Origin: Clostridiaceae bacterium
GTDB taxonomy: Bacteria; Bacillota; Clostridia; Oscillospirales; Acutalibacteraceae
Length of the DNA stretch: 44,825 nt
NCBI GenBank assembly: GCA_016285645.1
Contig: JAEERC010000033.1
Span: 1 to 44,825, forward strand
Direction: 5' to 3'
The translations under genes and the position numbers were made by a program. Shown piece by piece: positions 26,122 to 35,084 of this stretch. The first letter of the stretch is position 1. Every line of letters starts with the position of its first letter. The notes beneath the pieces are model-generated. The model did not search any database and was not told the origin of the DNA. It saw only the letters and a program-made list of their open reading frames with translations.

Positions 26122-27252
26122 ACGCAGGCGTATTTTGACAACAGCGCAACAACCAAGCCCTGTGAGGAGGCAATCGCCGCCTGCAGCGAGGCACTGACCG
26201 GGTGCTGGGGCAACCCCTCATCACTGCACGACATGGGTTTAAAGGCGGAGGAACTGCTCGAAAAGAGCCGCTCGCGGGTCGCGAAAAAGCTCGGATGCTC
26301 CCCCGATGAACTGCTTTTCACTTCCGGCGGAACGGAGAGTAACAACACCGCCCTTTACGGCGCCGCCAATCAGTTGAAGCGAAGCGGCAGAAGGATAGTT
26401 TCCACCGTTATTGAGCACCCGAGCGTGTACGAAACTCTTTCACGGCTCGAGAATGAGGGATTTGAAGTAATACGCCTCAAAGTAAACGGTGAGGGCAAAA
26501 TAAGCGAAAGCGATCTTTTTGAAGCCGTCACGCAGGACACAATACTCGTCAGCGTAATGGCTGTCAACAACGAGGTCGGTTCAATTCAGCCCGTATCGGC
26601 GGCAAGGCAGGCGATTCTCAGGGCTCACTCCCCCGCTCTGCTTCACTGCGACGGCGTTCAGGTTTTCGGCAAAATGCCGTTCAGGCCGTCGGATTACGGC
26701 ATTGACCTTATGAGCGTAAGTTCACATAAAATACACGGTCCCAAGGGCGCCGGAGCGCTCTACATCAGAAAGGGAGTAAAAATCTCCCCCCGCCTTTTCG
26801 GAGGCGAGCAGGAGGGAAAACTCCGCCCCGGAACGGAGGCACTGCCCGCGATAGCGGGATTCGGCGCCGCCGCGGCGGCTCTGCCCGATCTGAAAGCGGA
26901 ATTCGACCGGGCGAAGGAAAAGCGCGATTATCTTGTTGAAAAGCTGAAAGCCGTAGGCGGTATTGAAATAAACTCCCCCGCGGACGCTCTGCCGTTCATC
27001 ACAAACATTTCCGTTCTGGGCAGGCGCAGCGAGCCGATGCTGAGTTTTTTAAGCGAAAACGGGGTTTATGTTTCAAGCGGGTCCGCCTGCTCAAAAGGCA
27101 AAAAGAGCCGTGTGCTTGTTGAAATGGGTCTCGGGAACGACAGACTTGAAAGCCCGCTGAGAATCAGTTTTTCAAGATTCACGACTTTTGAGGAAATCGA
27201 TTATCTTGCCGACTGCATCGCTCAGGCACGCAGAATCATCAGAGCAAAATAG
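26122..27252 (+). CDS. Cysteine desulfurase (NifS/IscS family), apparently ACG-started
   Basis: A PLP enzyme of 376 residues that takes sulfur from cysteine as a persulfide. Landmarks are the N-terminal YFDNSATTKP, PLP-binding Lys203 in SVSSHKIHGPKG and active-site Cys323 in SSGSACSKGK. The first ATG (26233) would delete the conserved N-terminal motif, and the frame has a stop at 26113-26115. The only start that keeps the family sequence is ACG 26122, 7 bp after GAGGTG, where homologues typically have ATG. Either ACG is used or a point change has hit the start. The next gene is thiI, matching the Bacillus NifZ-ThiI pair in which the desulfurase feeds tRNA 4-thiouridine synthesis. Confidence 0.88.
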   Translation, partial: TQAYFDNSATTKPCEEAIAACSEALTGCWGNPSSLHDMGLKAEELLEKSRSRVAKKLGCSPDELLFTSGGTESNNTALYGAANQLKRSGRRIVSTVIEHPSVYETLSRLENEGFEVIRLKVNGEGKISESDLFEAVTQDTILVSVMAVNNEVGSIQPVSAARQAILRAHSPALLHCDGVQVFGKMPFRPSDYGIDLMSVSSHKIHGPKGAGALYIRKGVKISPRLFGGEQEGKLRPGTEALPAIAGFGAAAAALPDLKAEFDRAKEKRDYLVEKLKAVGGIEINSPADALPFITNISVLGRRSEPMLSFLSENGVYVSSGSACSKGKKSRVLVEMGLGNDRLESPLRISFSRFTTFEEIDYLADCIAQARRIIRAK

Positions 27253-27268
27253 ATTAAGGAACAGTTCA

Positions 27269-28468
27269 ATGGACGAAATCATACTCATAAAAAACGGCGA
27301 GCTTGCCCTCAAGGGTCTCAACAGGCACACCTTTGAGGATATGCTCATCAAAAACATGCGTCAGCGCTTAACGGGACTCGGGCACTTTGACTTTTCAAAC
27401 GAACAGTCCACCATAGTTGTAAAGCCGCGGGGCGATGTTACCGATATGGACGAGGCGTTTTCAAGACTTTGCAGAGTGTTCGGCATAGCGGGGCTTTCGA
27501 GAGCCGCGAGCGTTGAGAAGGATATGGACACAATCCTGAAAGCGGCGGAGGAATACCTCGGCGAAAAACTGCTCGCCGCGCGCACATTCAAGGTAAACGC
27601 GAAAAGAAGCGACAAAAGTTTTCCACTTGGTTCTCCCGAAATTTGCTCGGAGACGGGCGGATATCTGCTGAGTAAATTCCATCACCTCAAGGTTGATGTT
27701 CACAACCCCGATATAATCGTAAATGTTGAAATAAGGGACACAGCCGCGTACATTCACGGCAATCAGGTCAAAGGCGCGGGCGGAATGCCCGTGGGTAGCT
27801 CGGGCAGGGCGGCTCTGCTCATTTCGGGCGGAATAGACAGCCCCGTTGCCGGCTATATGATGGCGAAAAGAGGTCTGCAGCTGACCGGCATTCACTTCGC
27901 CTCCCCTCCCTACACCAGCAAAAAAGCGGAACAGAAGGTATGCAGACTGCTTGAAAAGGTGGCAATGTATTCGGGCAGAATAGTGCTTTTCATCGTTCCG
28001 TTCACCGAAATACAGGAACAGATAAAGGACAACTGCCCCGAGGAACTGTTCACGCTTGTAATGCGCAGAATGATGATGAGAATAGCGCAGATTATAGCCG
28101 CCGACCAGAACTGCGGCGCTCTGATTACGGGCGAGAGCGTAGGTCAGGTGGCAAGCCAGACAATGCCCGCTATAGCCTGCACCGAGGCGGTGTGCGACAT
28201 CCCTGTTTTCCGTCCGCTTATAGGTATGGATAAGGACGAGGTCGTCGCGATTTCAAGAAAAATTGACACCTTTGATATATCGATTCTCCCCTACGAGGAC
28301 TGCTGCACGGTGTTCACGCCGAAGCACCCCCGCACAAGGCCCACAATCCCCCTGCTTGAAAAGGCGGAACAGGCGCTTGACATTGAGCCGCTCATTGAAA
28401 AAGCGGTTAAGGGTGTGAGAATGGTAATCATTCACGGCTATAAAAACGATGACGAGGGTGAGATATGA
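27269..28468 (+). CDS. thiI: tRNA 4-thiouridine synthase ThiI
   Basis: A 399-residue ThiI: N-terminal ferredoxin-like region, THUMP domain (about 60-165), and a PP-loop adenylation domain with SGGIDS at 186-191. It adenylates U8 of tRNA and transfers sulfur to give s4U, and also serves thiamine thiazole formation in some organisms. It ends with the PP-loop domain and lacks the rhodanese domain of E. coli ThiI, as in Bacillus, so sulfur should come directly from the adjacent desulfurase. ATG 27269 has AAGGA upstream; a longer in-frame version overlaps the desulfurase gene. Confidence 0.95.
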   Translation: MDEIILIKNGELALKGLNRHTFEDMLIKNMRQRLTGLGHFDFSNEQSTIVVKPRGDVTDMDEAFSRLCRVFGIAGLSRAASVEKDMDTILKAAEEYLGEKLLAARTFKVNAKRSDKSFPLGSPEICSETGGYLLSKFHHLKVDVHNPDIIVNVEIRDTAAYIHGNQVKGAGGMPVGSSGRAALLISGGIDSPVAGYMMAKRGLQLTGIHFASPPYTSKKAEQKVCRLLEKVAMYSGRIVLFIVPFTEIQEQIKDNCPEELFTLVMRRMMMRIAQIIAADQNCGALITGESVGQVASQTMPAIACTEAVCDIPVFRPLIGMDKDEVVAISRKIDTFDISILPYEDCCTVFTPKHPRTRPTIPLLEKAEQALDIEPLIEKAVKGVRMVIIHGYKNDDEGEI

Positions 28469-28947
28469 ACGAATCCGCCGAAAAACTTGTAAAGTTATTG
28501 AGTGAAAAGGGCAGAACCGTCGCAACGGCGGAATCCTGCACGGGCGGGCTCATCGCCAAACTCATAACCGATATTCCCGGCTCGTCGGATGTGTTTCACT
28601 ACGGCGCCGTGACATATTCAAACGAAATCAAGGCGGAGATGCTCGGCGTTGACGAGCGGACTCTCGCCGAAAACGGAGCGGTCAGCGAACAGACCGCCGT
28701 ACAGATGGCTGAGGGCGTGAGAAAAAAGGCGAACGCCGATTACGGCGTGTCCTCAACCGGAATATCCGGCCCCGGCGGCGACGGGGTGTGCAACGAGGCG
28801 GGGCTCAGCTTCATAGCCGTTTCGGACGGTGAGCACATCGCCTGTACAAAGCTTGAGACGCACAGAAACGACCGTGACTTCAACAGAACCTACACAGCCG
28901 TTTCGGCAATAAAAATGCTGATTGATTTTATGGAACAAAAACAGTAA
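28465..28947 (+). CDS. pncC: Nicotinamide-nucleotide amidase PncC (CinA C-terminal domain)
   Basis: A 160-residue stand-alone CinA_C domain with TAESCTGGLIAKLITD (catalytic Ser), VFHYGAVTYSNEIK and STGISGPGGDG. It deamidates nicotinamide mononucleotide to nicotinate mononucleotide in pyridine-nucleotide recycling. It overlaps thiI by four bases (ATGA), so the two are translationally coupled. The N-terminal molybdopterin-like domain of full CinA is absent here; a possible degraded relative of full CinA lies two genes downstream. Confidence 0.93.
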   Translation: MNESAEKLVKLLSEKGRTVATAESCTGGLIAKLITDIPGSSDVFHYGAVTYSNEIKAEMLGVDERTLAENGAVSEQTAVQMAEGVRKKANADYGVSSTGISGPGGDGVCNEAGLSFIAVSDGEHIACTKLETHRNDRDFNRTYTAVSAIKMLIDFMEQKQ

Positions 28948-28971
28948 GTTTACATACAGGAGGAACAGAAA

Positions 28972-30387
28972 ATGGATGAAAACAAATCCGGCAGCAATTC
29001 AAATGAATTTGATTTCGACTCGTTTTTCAATGATTTCGGCGATTTCGAGTCCTTTGAATCGGAGACGGATAAGCAGGCGGAAAAGCAGGCCCGGAACGCA
29101 ATAACGGGCAACGAGTTCAAGCCCTCAGCCGATTCTGACGGCAGCGAGGGAGTTGAAAATCTCGACTTCCTGAACAGCGGCAAGGATGACATAAAGGAGA
29201 TTATCTCGTCCTACAAGGAATCCGAAACGGAGCCCGGCCCCGATGTGGATGTTTCCGCGGGCGCGCAGAACACCTTCAACATCAACATTTCGCCCACGGT
29301 TAAAAAGCGCGACCGCTCATCGGCGGAATATCAGCCGTCGGTTGCCTTCATACCGGATGAAAACATAAATGTAAACGACATTCCCGGTTATGAGATTGAA
29401 ACAAAAACCACAAAGACCGAAAAGCCGAAGAAAAAGAAACTCAAGAAGGCGGAAATAATACGCAGGACCGTGCTGGCGCTTTCGATTCTGGTTATCATCG
29501 CAAGCGGCGGATATCTTCTGAAGAGTTATGTGCTGGATCCGCTTCTTTCGGACAAATCCTATGAGCAGGCGTCAAGCGACCTTATTGACGACAACGCCAT
29601 TCCCGAGGGAACGCCCCTTACCGAAATGTGGCAGAAGATCAAGGCGCAGTACCCGAACATTGAATTCCCGCCCGAAATGCTGATTAAATACGCGAATCTC
29701 TACGCCGCGAACCAGGATCTGCGCGGCTGGATAACAATAAACGGTTTCGGTATCGATATGCCTCTCGCGCAGGGTAAAGACAACAGCTACTACCTGAAGA
29801 GGGACATCTACAAAAAATGGACCGAATACGGAGTGCCCTTCTTCGACTACAGAAACAAAACCTATTTCTTAAACCGCAACACCGTTGTTTACGGCCACAA
29901 TATGAGATATTCCGACAAGATTTTCGGTATGCTCGAGGACTACAGAACGATTGACGGTTTCAAGAAAGCACCCGTTATCAACTGCAACACCATATATGAG
30001 GACTACACCTGGAAAGTTTACGCTGTTTTCCTTACCAACAGCGAGGAAAAGGACGACAACGGATATGTTTTCAACTACACCTTCACCGAACTGAAGGACG
30101 ACAAATTTATGGAATACATCTCCGAGGTTGACAAGAGAGCGTTCTACAAGACCGGCGTTGATATCCAGCCCGGCGACAGCATACTTACGCTTTCCACCTG
30201 CTGCTACGACTTTGACAGTGCGAAACTCGTTGTTGTGGCAAGGCAGGTACGCCAGGGCGAAAGCACCGATGTTGACACATCCAAGGCGGTCAAAAACGCA
30301 AACCCGAGATATCCGCAGGCGTGGTATGACGCGAACGACAAGACCAATCCCTACGCCAACGACACACGCTGGTACGCAAACGACTGA
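28972..30387 (+). CDS. Class B sortase with long cytoplasmic N-terminal region
   Basis: A 471-residue transpeptidase of the sortase B group. The catalytic triad is visible: His309 in VVYGHNMRYSD, Cys410 in LTLSTCCYDF and Arg424 in VVVARQVR. The single membrane anchor is unusually far in, at about residues 167-188. It is preceded by about 165 mostly disordered, acidic residues and a lysine-rich stretch (KPKKKKLKKAE) that would sit in the cytoplasm; ordinary sortase B proteins start at the anchor. It attaches proteins bearing a sorting signal to peptidoglycan or pili. No substrate with an obvious sorting motif is in this window. AGGAGG precedes the ATG. Confidence 0.9.
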   Translation: MDENKSGSNSNEFDFDSFFNDFGDFESFESETDKQAEKQARNAITGNEFKPSADSDGSEGVENLDFLNSGKDDIKEIISSYKESETEPGPDVDVSAGAQNTFNINISPTVKKRDRSSAEYQPSVAFIPDENINVNDIPGYEIETKTTKTEKPKKKKLKKAEIIRRTVLALSILVIIASGGYLLKSYVLDPLLSDKSYEQASSDLIDDNAIPEGTPLTEMWQKIKAQYPNIEFPPEMLIKYANLYAANQDLRGWITINGFGIDMPLAQGKDNSYYLKRDIYKKWTEYGVPFFDYRNKTYFLNRNTVVYGHNMRYSDKIFGMLEDYRTIDGFKKAPVINCNTIYEDYTWKVYAVFLTNSEEKDDNGYVFNYTFTELKDDKFMEYISEVDKRAFYKTGVDIQPGDSILTLSTCCYDFDSAKLVVVARQVRQGESTDVDTSKAVKNANPRYPQAWYDANDKTNPYANDTRWYAND

Positions 30388-30431
30388 GATGAAAGGAGAG
30401 CGGCGGACTCCGTTTCGCCGCGAGTAACAAT

Positions 30432-31898
30432 ATGAATAACAACAAAGCAGGAATACTCACACTCTGCAAAACATCGGCGGAGGAAACACCTTCGGCGCTT
30501 ATTGCACTGAGCGAGGCGGTCTCGAAGTATTTTGAGGTTGAGACAAAGGAATTCACATCGATAAAGCCCCTCTTCGCGCAGCTCGGCGCCCAGCTTACCG
30601 AAAACAATCTTGTTATCATAGCCGCAGAGCCCGCTCTTTTCTACTCGGCAAAGGAGACGTTCTGCCAGGCGCTTTCGCTCAAATGCGAAAACAGTGAGGA
30701 GGTAATTGCCTCCCTGCCCACATCATATTTCCCGAAGACTGAGCGCGAATACAGAGTTGTGGCGGGATTCCCGAGAAAATCGGAAATTCTTTTCACCACA
30801 AACGGTCTTTTCAGCGGCTTCTGCTCAAAGGCGGGCGAACAGAAAATAATCTTCCTCCCGCTTGAGGATAAGCTTATACGCGCAATGCTCGCGGGCGATC
30901 TCGGCGAAATGCTCGAAAAAATCTCCGATGAGAATACCATTGTTGAAACGGATATTCTCGCCGAACAGGAACCCGAAAAGGAACCGGAGCAGGAAGCGGC
31001 TCCCGAAGCGCAGGCGGAAGAAGAAGCCCCCGCGCAGGAAGAACAGGAAGAACCCAAGACAATAATCGCGGGCCCCGCGGGCGCGCCCGTCGCCCCTCCC
31101 GTTGCCCCCGTTGCCGAAAGCACCGCTCCCGCGGGTATTCCTATTTCACAGTCCGCCGCGGCTCAGCAGCCCAGAACGGGCAGTTCACTTCTTCAGGAAA
31201 ACTTTGCGAATATGGTCAACGCTCTTAAGAACGCGGGCGCCAGTCTTTCATTCGCCCTGAGCGGACCTTACAAGTATATCATCAACCTCATAGAGTCCGT
31301 TCCCGAGTCAAAGAGCGTTGTATGCCTTGACACCGCGCCCGCCCCGAAATGGAGCAGCGGCCAGTTCAATGATTATTTCGCGTCCCTCGCGAAAACCACA
31401 TTTGAAAACTGCGGCACCGACCTTGCGGGCGCCGTTTCCACGCTCTATACCGACGCTACCGGCAAATTCATGTTCTTTGTTGTAGCCGACGCCGCGGGCG
31501 CGAAAATCACAAAGGTCAGCGGCAAGGAAGCCAACGAAATCGTTTTCAAATGTATGACCGGTCTTGTAAAGGCAATTACGGATAAAGCCAACCTCAGAGC
31601 GGCGGAAATGCCCGCTCAGGAGAAGAAAAACGAGGTTGTCAAATCTCACGCTCCCCTCGCAATAGCGGCGGTTATGCTTGTTATGGCGATTATCGCCAGC
31701 ACCTTCATTTCCGTATATTTCGGAGGCAAAAAAGAGGAGGCGCCGACTGAACCCGCATCTGTTGAGCAGATAACCGAGACTCAGCCGACAACAACAGCGC
31801 CTGTAACAACCGAACCCGAGACAACCACCGGAGCGGAAGGCGAGAGCGAAACGCAGGCAGAGCAGGAGGAATCAACCTCAGACAACGCTGTCGGCTGA
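30432..31898 (+). CDS. Membrane-anchored protein, possibly a degenerate CinA
   Basis: A 488-residue protein not firmly recognised. Residues 1-165 end with NGLFSGFCSKAGEQKIIFLP, which recalls the end of the CinA/MoaB-like domain (a glycine-rich loop before IFLPG). A Glu/Pro/Ala linker follows (about 180-255). Residues 260-400 resemble in order and spacing the CinA C-terminal domain but lack its Ser/Gly motifs. One membrane helix (about 408-432) precedes an acidic Thr/Glu-rich tail. The CinA link is an inference by eye. The gene follows the sortase, two genes after pncC. The ribosome site (AAGGAG, 30393-30398) is 33 bp before the ATG, with a hairpin between. Confidence 0.7.
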   Translation: MNNNKAGILTLCKTSAEETPSALIALSEAVSKYFEVETKEFTSIKPLFAQLGAQLTENNLVIIAAEPALFYSAKETFCQALSLKCENSEEVIASLPTSYFPKTEREYRVVAGFPRKSEILFTTNGLFSGFCSKAGEQKIIFLPLEDKLIRAMLAGDLGEMLEKISDENTIVETDILAEQEPEKEPEQEAAPEAQAEEEAPAQEEQEEPKTIIAGPAGAPVAPPVAPVAESTAPAGIPISQSAAAQQPRTGSSLLQENFANMVNALKNAGASLSFALSGPYKYIINLIESVPESKSVVCLDTAPAPKWSSGQFNDYFASLAKTTFENCGTDLAGAVSTLYTDATGKFMFFVVADAAGAKITKVSGKEANEIVFKCMTGLVKAITDKANLRAAEMPAQEKKNEVVKSHAPLAIAAVMLVMAIIASTFISVYFGGKKEEAPTEPASVEQITETQPTTTAPVTTEPETTTGAEGESETQAEQEESTSDNAVG

Positions 31899-31913
31899 TT
31901 TTAAAACAATGAC

Positions 31914-31945
31914 GGCATCCGTCACACCTGACGGGTGCCTTTATA
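31914..31945 (+). terminator. Terminator of the desulfurase-to-membrane-protein unit
   Basis: An 11-bp stem with one G-U pair (31914-31924 / 31929-31939), then a short T-rich tail. Confidence 0.65.
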
Positions 31946-31970
31946 TTAATGTTTGCAAAGAGGTATATAA

Positions 31971-33197
31971 ATGAAAACCGGCAGGAGTTTTCCCTCGGCG
32001 TTTGTAACAAAAAAAGCCGAAACGGCGCTTAAAAACGGCCATCCCTGGGTCTACGGCGAGGAAATAACAATGCAATCGCCCGATATAAAGAACGGTGAGC
32101 TTGTTGATGTTTTCTCGCAGAAGGGCTCATATCTCGGCACGGGTTTTTACAGTGAGATGAGCAAAATAAAAATCCGTATTCTTTCGGATAACGCGAACGA
32201 GACCTTTTCGGCCGCGTTTTTCGAGAGACGGCTCCGCTATGCCGTGGACTACCGCAGAACGGTTATGGGCGCCGATTTTCACTGTTGCCGCCTCATATTC
32301 GGCGAGGCGGACGGTCTGCCCGGTCTCACCGTTGACCGCTTTGAGAACATACTCGTCTGTCAGGTGCTCTCCTACGGAATGGATTTGATTAAAGGCGATA
32401 TTTTCAGATGCCTTGTGCGTATTCTGCTCGATGAGGGCGAAAAGATTGACGGCGTGTTCGAGCGCAACGATGTTGCCATAAGGGAGCTTGAAGGGCTTCC
32501 ACAATACAAGGGCTGGTATGAGATTGAGGGGCTTGAGCACCCCGACAATACCAATGTGACCATTACCGAAAACTCGATAAAATACAATGTCGATTTTGAA
32601 AACGGGCAGAAAACGGGCTTTTTCCTCGACCAGAAATACAACCGTCTCGCCGTTTTGAAATTCGCGAAGGGCAAAACCGTGCTCGACTGCTTCACGCATA
32701 CGGGCTCGTTCGCGCTCAATGCCGCTCTGGGCGGAGCGAAGAGCGTTACGGCTGTTGACATCTCAGCCGATGCCGTTAAACTCGCCGAAGAAAACGCGGA
32801 ATTAAACGGCATTGAAAACATTGAGTTTATGACGGCGGATGTGTTTGACCTGCTGCCCGAACTTGAAAAAACATCAAAGAGAAAATATGATTATATAATC
32901 CTCGACCCGCCCGCGTTCACAAAGAGCCGAAAAACGGTGGCAAACGCGCAGAAAGGTTATAAGGAAATAAATTTCAGGGCTATGAAACTGCTCGGCAGAG
33001 GCGGATATCTCGCGACCTGCTCCTGCTCGCACTTTATGAGCAACGAGCTGTTTGTGAAAATGCTCAGAAGCGCCGCGGCTGACGCGGGAGTGCAGTTAAA
33101 ACAGATTGAGGTGCGCCAACAGAGCTGCGACCACCCGATACTCTGGAATGTGCCCGAAACGGACTATCTCAAATTTTATATTTTTCAGATTGTGTAG
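31971..33197 (+). CDS. 23S rRNA cytosine methyltransferase, RlmI-like
   Basis: A 408-residue SAM-dependent methyltransferase with an N-terminal PUA domain (about 1-80, with GHPWVYGEEI), SAM motif I VLDCFTHTGSFAL near 237 and the catalytic DPPAF motif at 312-316, then CSCSHFM. This is the layout of RlmI, which makes m5C in 23S rRNA. GAGGT lies upstream of the ATG. It ends 8 bp before the PI-PLC-like gene, in one unit with it and the PfkB kinase. Confidence 0.9.
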   Translation: MKTGRSFPSAFVTKKAETALKNGHPWVYGEEITMQSPDIKNGELVDVFSQKGSYLGTGFYSEMSKIKIRILSDNANETFSAAFFERRLRYAVDYRRTVMGADFHCCRLIFGEADGLPGLTVDRFENILVCQVLSYGMDLIKGDIFRCLVRILLDEGEKIDGVFERNDVAIRELEGLPQYKGWYEIEGLEHPDNTNVTITENSIKYNVDFENGQKTGFFLDQKYNRLAVLKFAKGKTVLDCFTHTGSFALNAALGGAKSVTAVDISADAVKLAEENAELNGIENIEFMTADVFDLLPELEKTSKRKYDYIILDPPAFTKSRKTVANAQKGYKEINFRAMKLLGRGGYLATCSCSHFMSNELFVKMLRSAAADAGVQLKQIEVRQQSCDHPILWNVPETDYLKFYIFQIV

Positions 33198-33205
33198 GTG
33201 AGAAA

Positions 33206-34114
33206 ATGGATTTTACAAACTGGATGAAAGCCGTAAAGGACGAGGTGCATATAAATAAGCTCGTTATTCCCGCCGCCCACAACGCGGGCACAAAGGGCGT
33301 TGCCAAGCCCGGCTGCTGCCAGGACGGCACGCTTTATGAGCAATACCGCTACGGAATACGCGAGTTCGGGCTGTTCTACCGCCTGAAAAAGGGCGTATTG
33401 CGACTGACTCACGGACTTTCCACGGGAGCGCCGCTTGAAGAGGCGCTGAAATCGCTCTCAGAAGCCGTACACGCGGATAATACGGAATTTATGATAATTG
33501 ACCTCCGCCGCTACGGAGACCAGAAAATAGGGCCGTTCACGTTCCGTTACGGCGATGACCGTGAAGCGGCGAACGCGCTTGTGGAAAAATACCTCGAACC
33601 GGAGAAATACGCCTACACCGATTTTGAGAAAATCGCGGATATCACAATGGGCGACATAAGAAAGAGCGGCAAAAAATATCTGCTGCACTCGCCCGAAAAA
33701 CTCTACACCGGCTCACGCGATTTCAGAATTTACGATATGTGGGACAAGCAGGTTTTCGGCTATAAAATTGATAAATTCGTAAAACACTGCACCGATTTTC
33801 TGGACACGGAGACCTGCGAGGACTTTCTGTGGTTCCAGACTCAGCAGACTCCGAACCCGGGCACGGAAAACGGTTTTAAAAAATGGCCGCGCGAGCTCGA
33901 CGAGGAGATGCGCCCCCATTTCAGAGAGGTTATAAAAAGAATCGGCGACAACCCGAAATATCTCGAAAAGGTCAACATCATAGGCGGCGATTTCATGACC
34001 CGCGACTATATGAAGGTAAGCGAAATTCTTTCACTCAATCTACTCAAGGGCTTTATCAAGGACGAGTGCGTTGAGGACTATAAAAAAATGATTGATTATG
34101 AGGTGAAGCAATGA
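33206..34114 (+). CDS. PI-PLC-like phosphodiesterase-fold protein
   Basis: A 302-residue protein of the phosphatidylinositol-specific phospholipase C X-domain superfamily. It has the first catalytic-type His25 in IPAAHNAGTKG, the barrel segment YGIREFGLF, and a second His69 in RLTHGLSTG, corresponding to the acid/base pair of bacterial PI-PLC. The FMIIDLRRYGDQ strand follows. It has no signal peptide, unlike secreted PI-PLCs. The substrate is unknown: a phosphoinositide-like or glycerophosphodiester-like compound is possible. It overlaps the sugar kinase gene by four bases. Confidence 0.75.
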   Translation: MDFTNWMKAVKDEVHINKLVIPAAHNAGTKGVAKPGCCQDGTLYEQYRYGIREFGLFYRLKKGVLRLTHGLSTGAPLEEALKSLSEAVHADNTEFMIIDLRRYGDQKIGPFTFRYGDDREAANALVEKYLEPEKYAYTDFEKIADITMGDIRKSGKKYLLHSPEKLYTGSRDFRIYDMWDKQVFGYKIDKFVKHCTDFLDTETCEDFLWFQTQQTPNPGTENGFKKWPRELDEEMRPHFREVIKRIGDNPKYLEKVNIIGGDFMTRDYMKVSEILSLNLLKGFIKDECVEDYKKMIDYEVKQ

Positions 34115-35001
34115 AAAAGTATTCTTCGGCTATAATCGGGCACATAACCCTCGATTCCAACACCGACCATCTTGACAACACTGTTGACATAGTAGGCGGC
34201 GCAGTTATTTATTCCTCGGCGAGCGCTCACGCTCTCGGCCACAGGGTGGCGGCCGTTACGAAGGTTGCCAAAGCGGATGAGAACCGCCTTGAGCAGTTCG
34301 TAATACCGCAGGAGGATATTTACTGCGTGTTCTGCGAAAAATCGACTACAATGGCTAACAAATACTTCACGCCCGACAAGGAAAAGCGCGTGTGCCGCTG
34401 CTCGAGCAAGGGCGACCCGTTCACACTGGACGACATTCCCGACATCGATGCCGAAATCTATCACCTCGCGGGTCTTGTTTACGGTGATTTCAACGGTGAA
34501 ATAATCAAGGCGCTCGCGAAAAGAGGACCGCTCGCAGTCGATGTTCAGGCGCTTCTCAGGCATGTGAGCGACGACGGCTCGATGTATTTTGAGGACTGGA
34601 GCGAGAAAAAGGAACTGCTTCCGCTCATAACATATCTCAAAACGGACGCGGCGGAGGCGGAGATTCTGACGGGACTTACCGACAGATTTGAGGCGGCAAA
34701 ACTGCTTCACTCCTGGGGAGCCAAAGAGGTGTGCATAACGCACAACACCGAGGTTCTCGCCTTCGACGGCAAAGAGTTTTACACCTGCCCCATCCGCGCG
34801 CGCAATTTAAGCGGCAGAACGGGCAGAGGCGACACAACCTTCGCCGCCTACATAAATGAGCGCCTGAGCAAGGGTATAAAGGAATCACTGCTTTACGCTA
34901 CCGCGACCGTATCGCTCAAAATGGAAACACCCGGTCCGCTCAGATGCGAAAGAAAAGACATTGAAAACTACATTGACGAGTTTTACTCCGATGTGAAATA
35001 A
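34111..35001 (+). CDS. PfkB-family carbohydrate kinase
   Basis: A 296-residue ribokinase-like kinase. It has the N-terminal IGHITLDSN region, a substrate lid, TDAAEAEILTG in the middle and the ATP-site signature GRTGRGDTTFAAY with catalytic base Asp241. The family phosphorylates sugars, nucleosides or cyclitols. Translational coupling to the PI-PLC-like gene makes an inositol- or polyol-type substrate conceivable, but this is only context. It is followed by a strong terminator. Confidence 0.85.
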   Translation: MKKYSSAIIGHITLDSNTDHLDNTVDIVGGAVIYSSASAHALGHRVAAVTKVAKADENRLEQFVIPQEDIYCVFCEKSTTMANKYFTPDKEKRVCRCSSKGDPFTLDDIPDIDAEIYHLAGLVYGDFNGEIIKALAKRGPLAVDVQALLRHVSDDGSMYFEDWSEKKELLPLITYLKTDAAEAEILTGLTDRFEAAKLLHSWGAKEVCITHNTEVLAFDGKEFYTCPIRARNLSGRTGRGDTTFAAYINERLSKGIKESLLYATATVSLKMETPGPLRCERKDIENYIDEFYSDVK

Positions 35002-35018
35002 ACAATAAAACGGTGAAT

Positions 35019-35050
35019 GCCCGGCGGAAATGATTCCGCCGGGCTTTTTA
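35019..35050 (+). terminator. Terminator of the methyltransferase-PLC-kinase unit
   Basis: An 11-bp GC-rich stem (35019-35029 / 35034-35044) and a T run. A second small hairpin follows at 35067-35073 / 35078-35084. Confidence 0.9.
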
Positions 35051-35084
35051 TTATGCAAAACAAAAAGCGGTGGAGAACCACCGC

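Noticed and set aside
31730-31898. Sortase sorting signal at the end of the membrane protein
   Set aside because: The tail is acidic and Thr/Glu-rich and lies after the membrane helix; no LPxTG/NPxTN-like motif followed by a helix and basic end was found.
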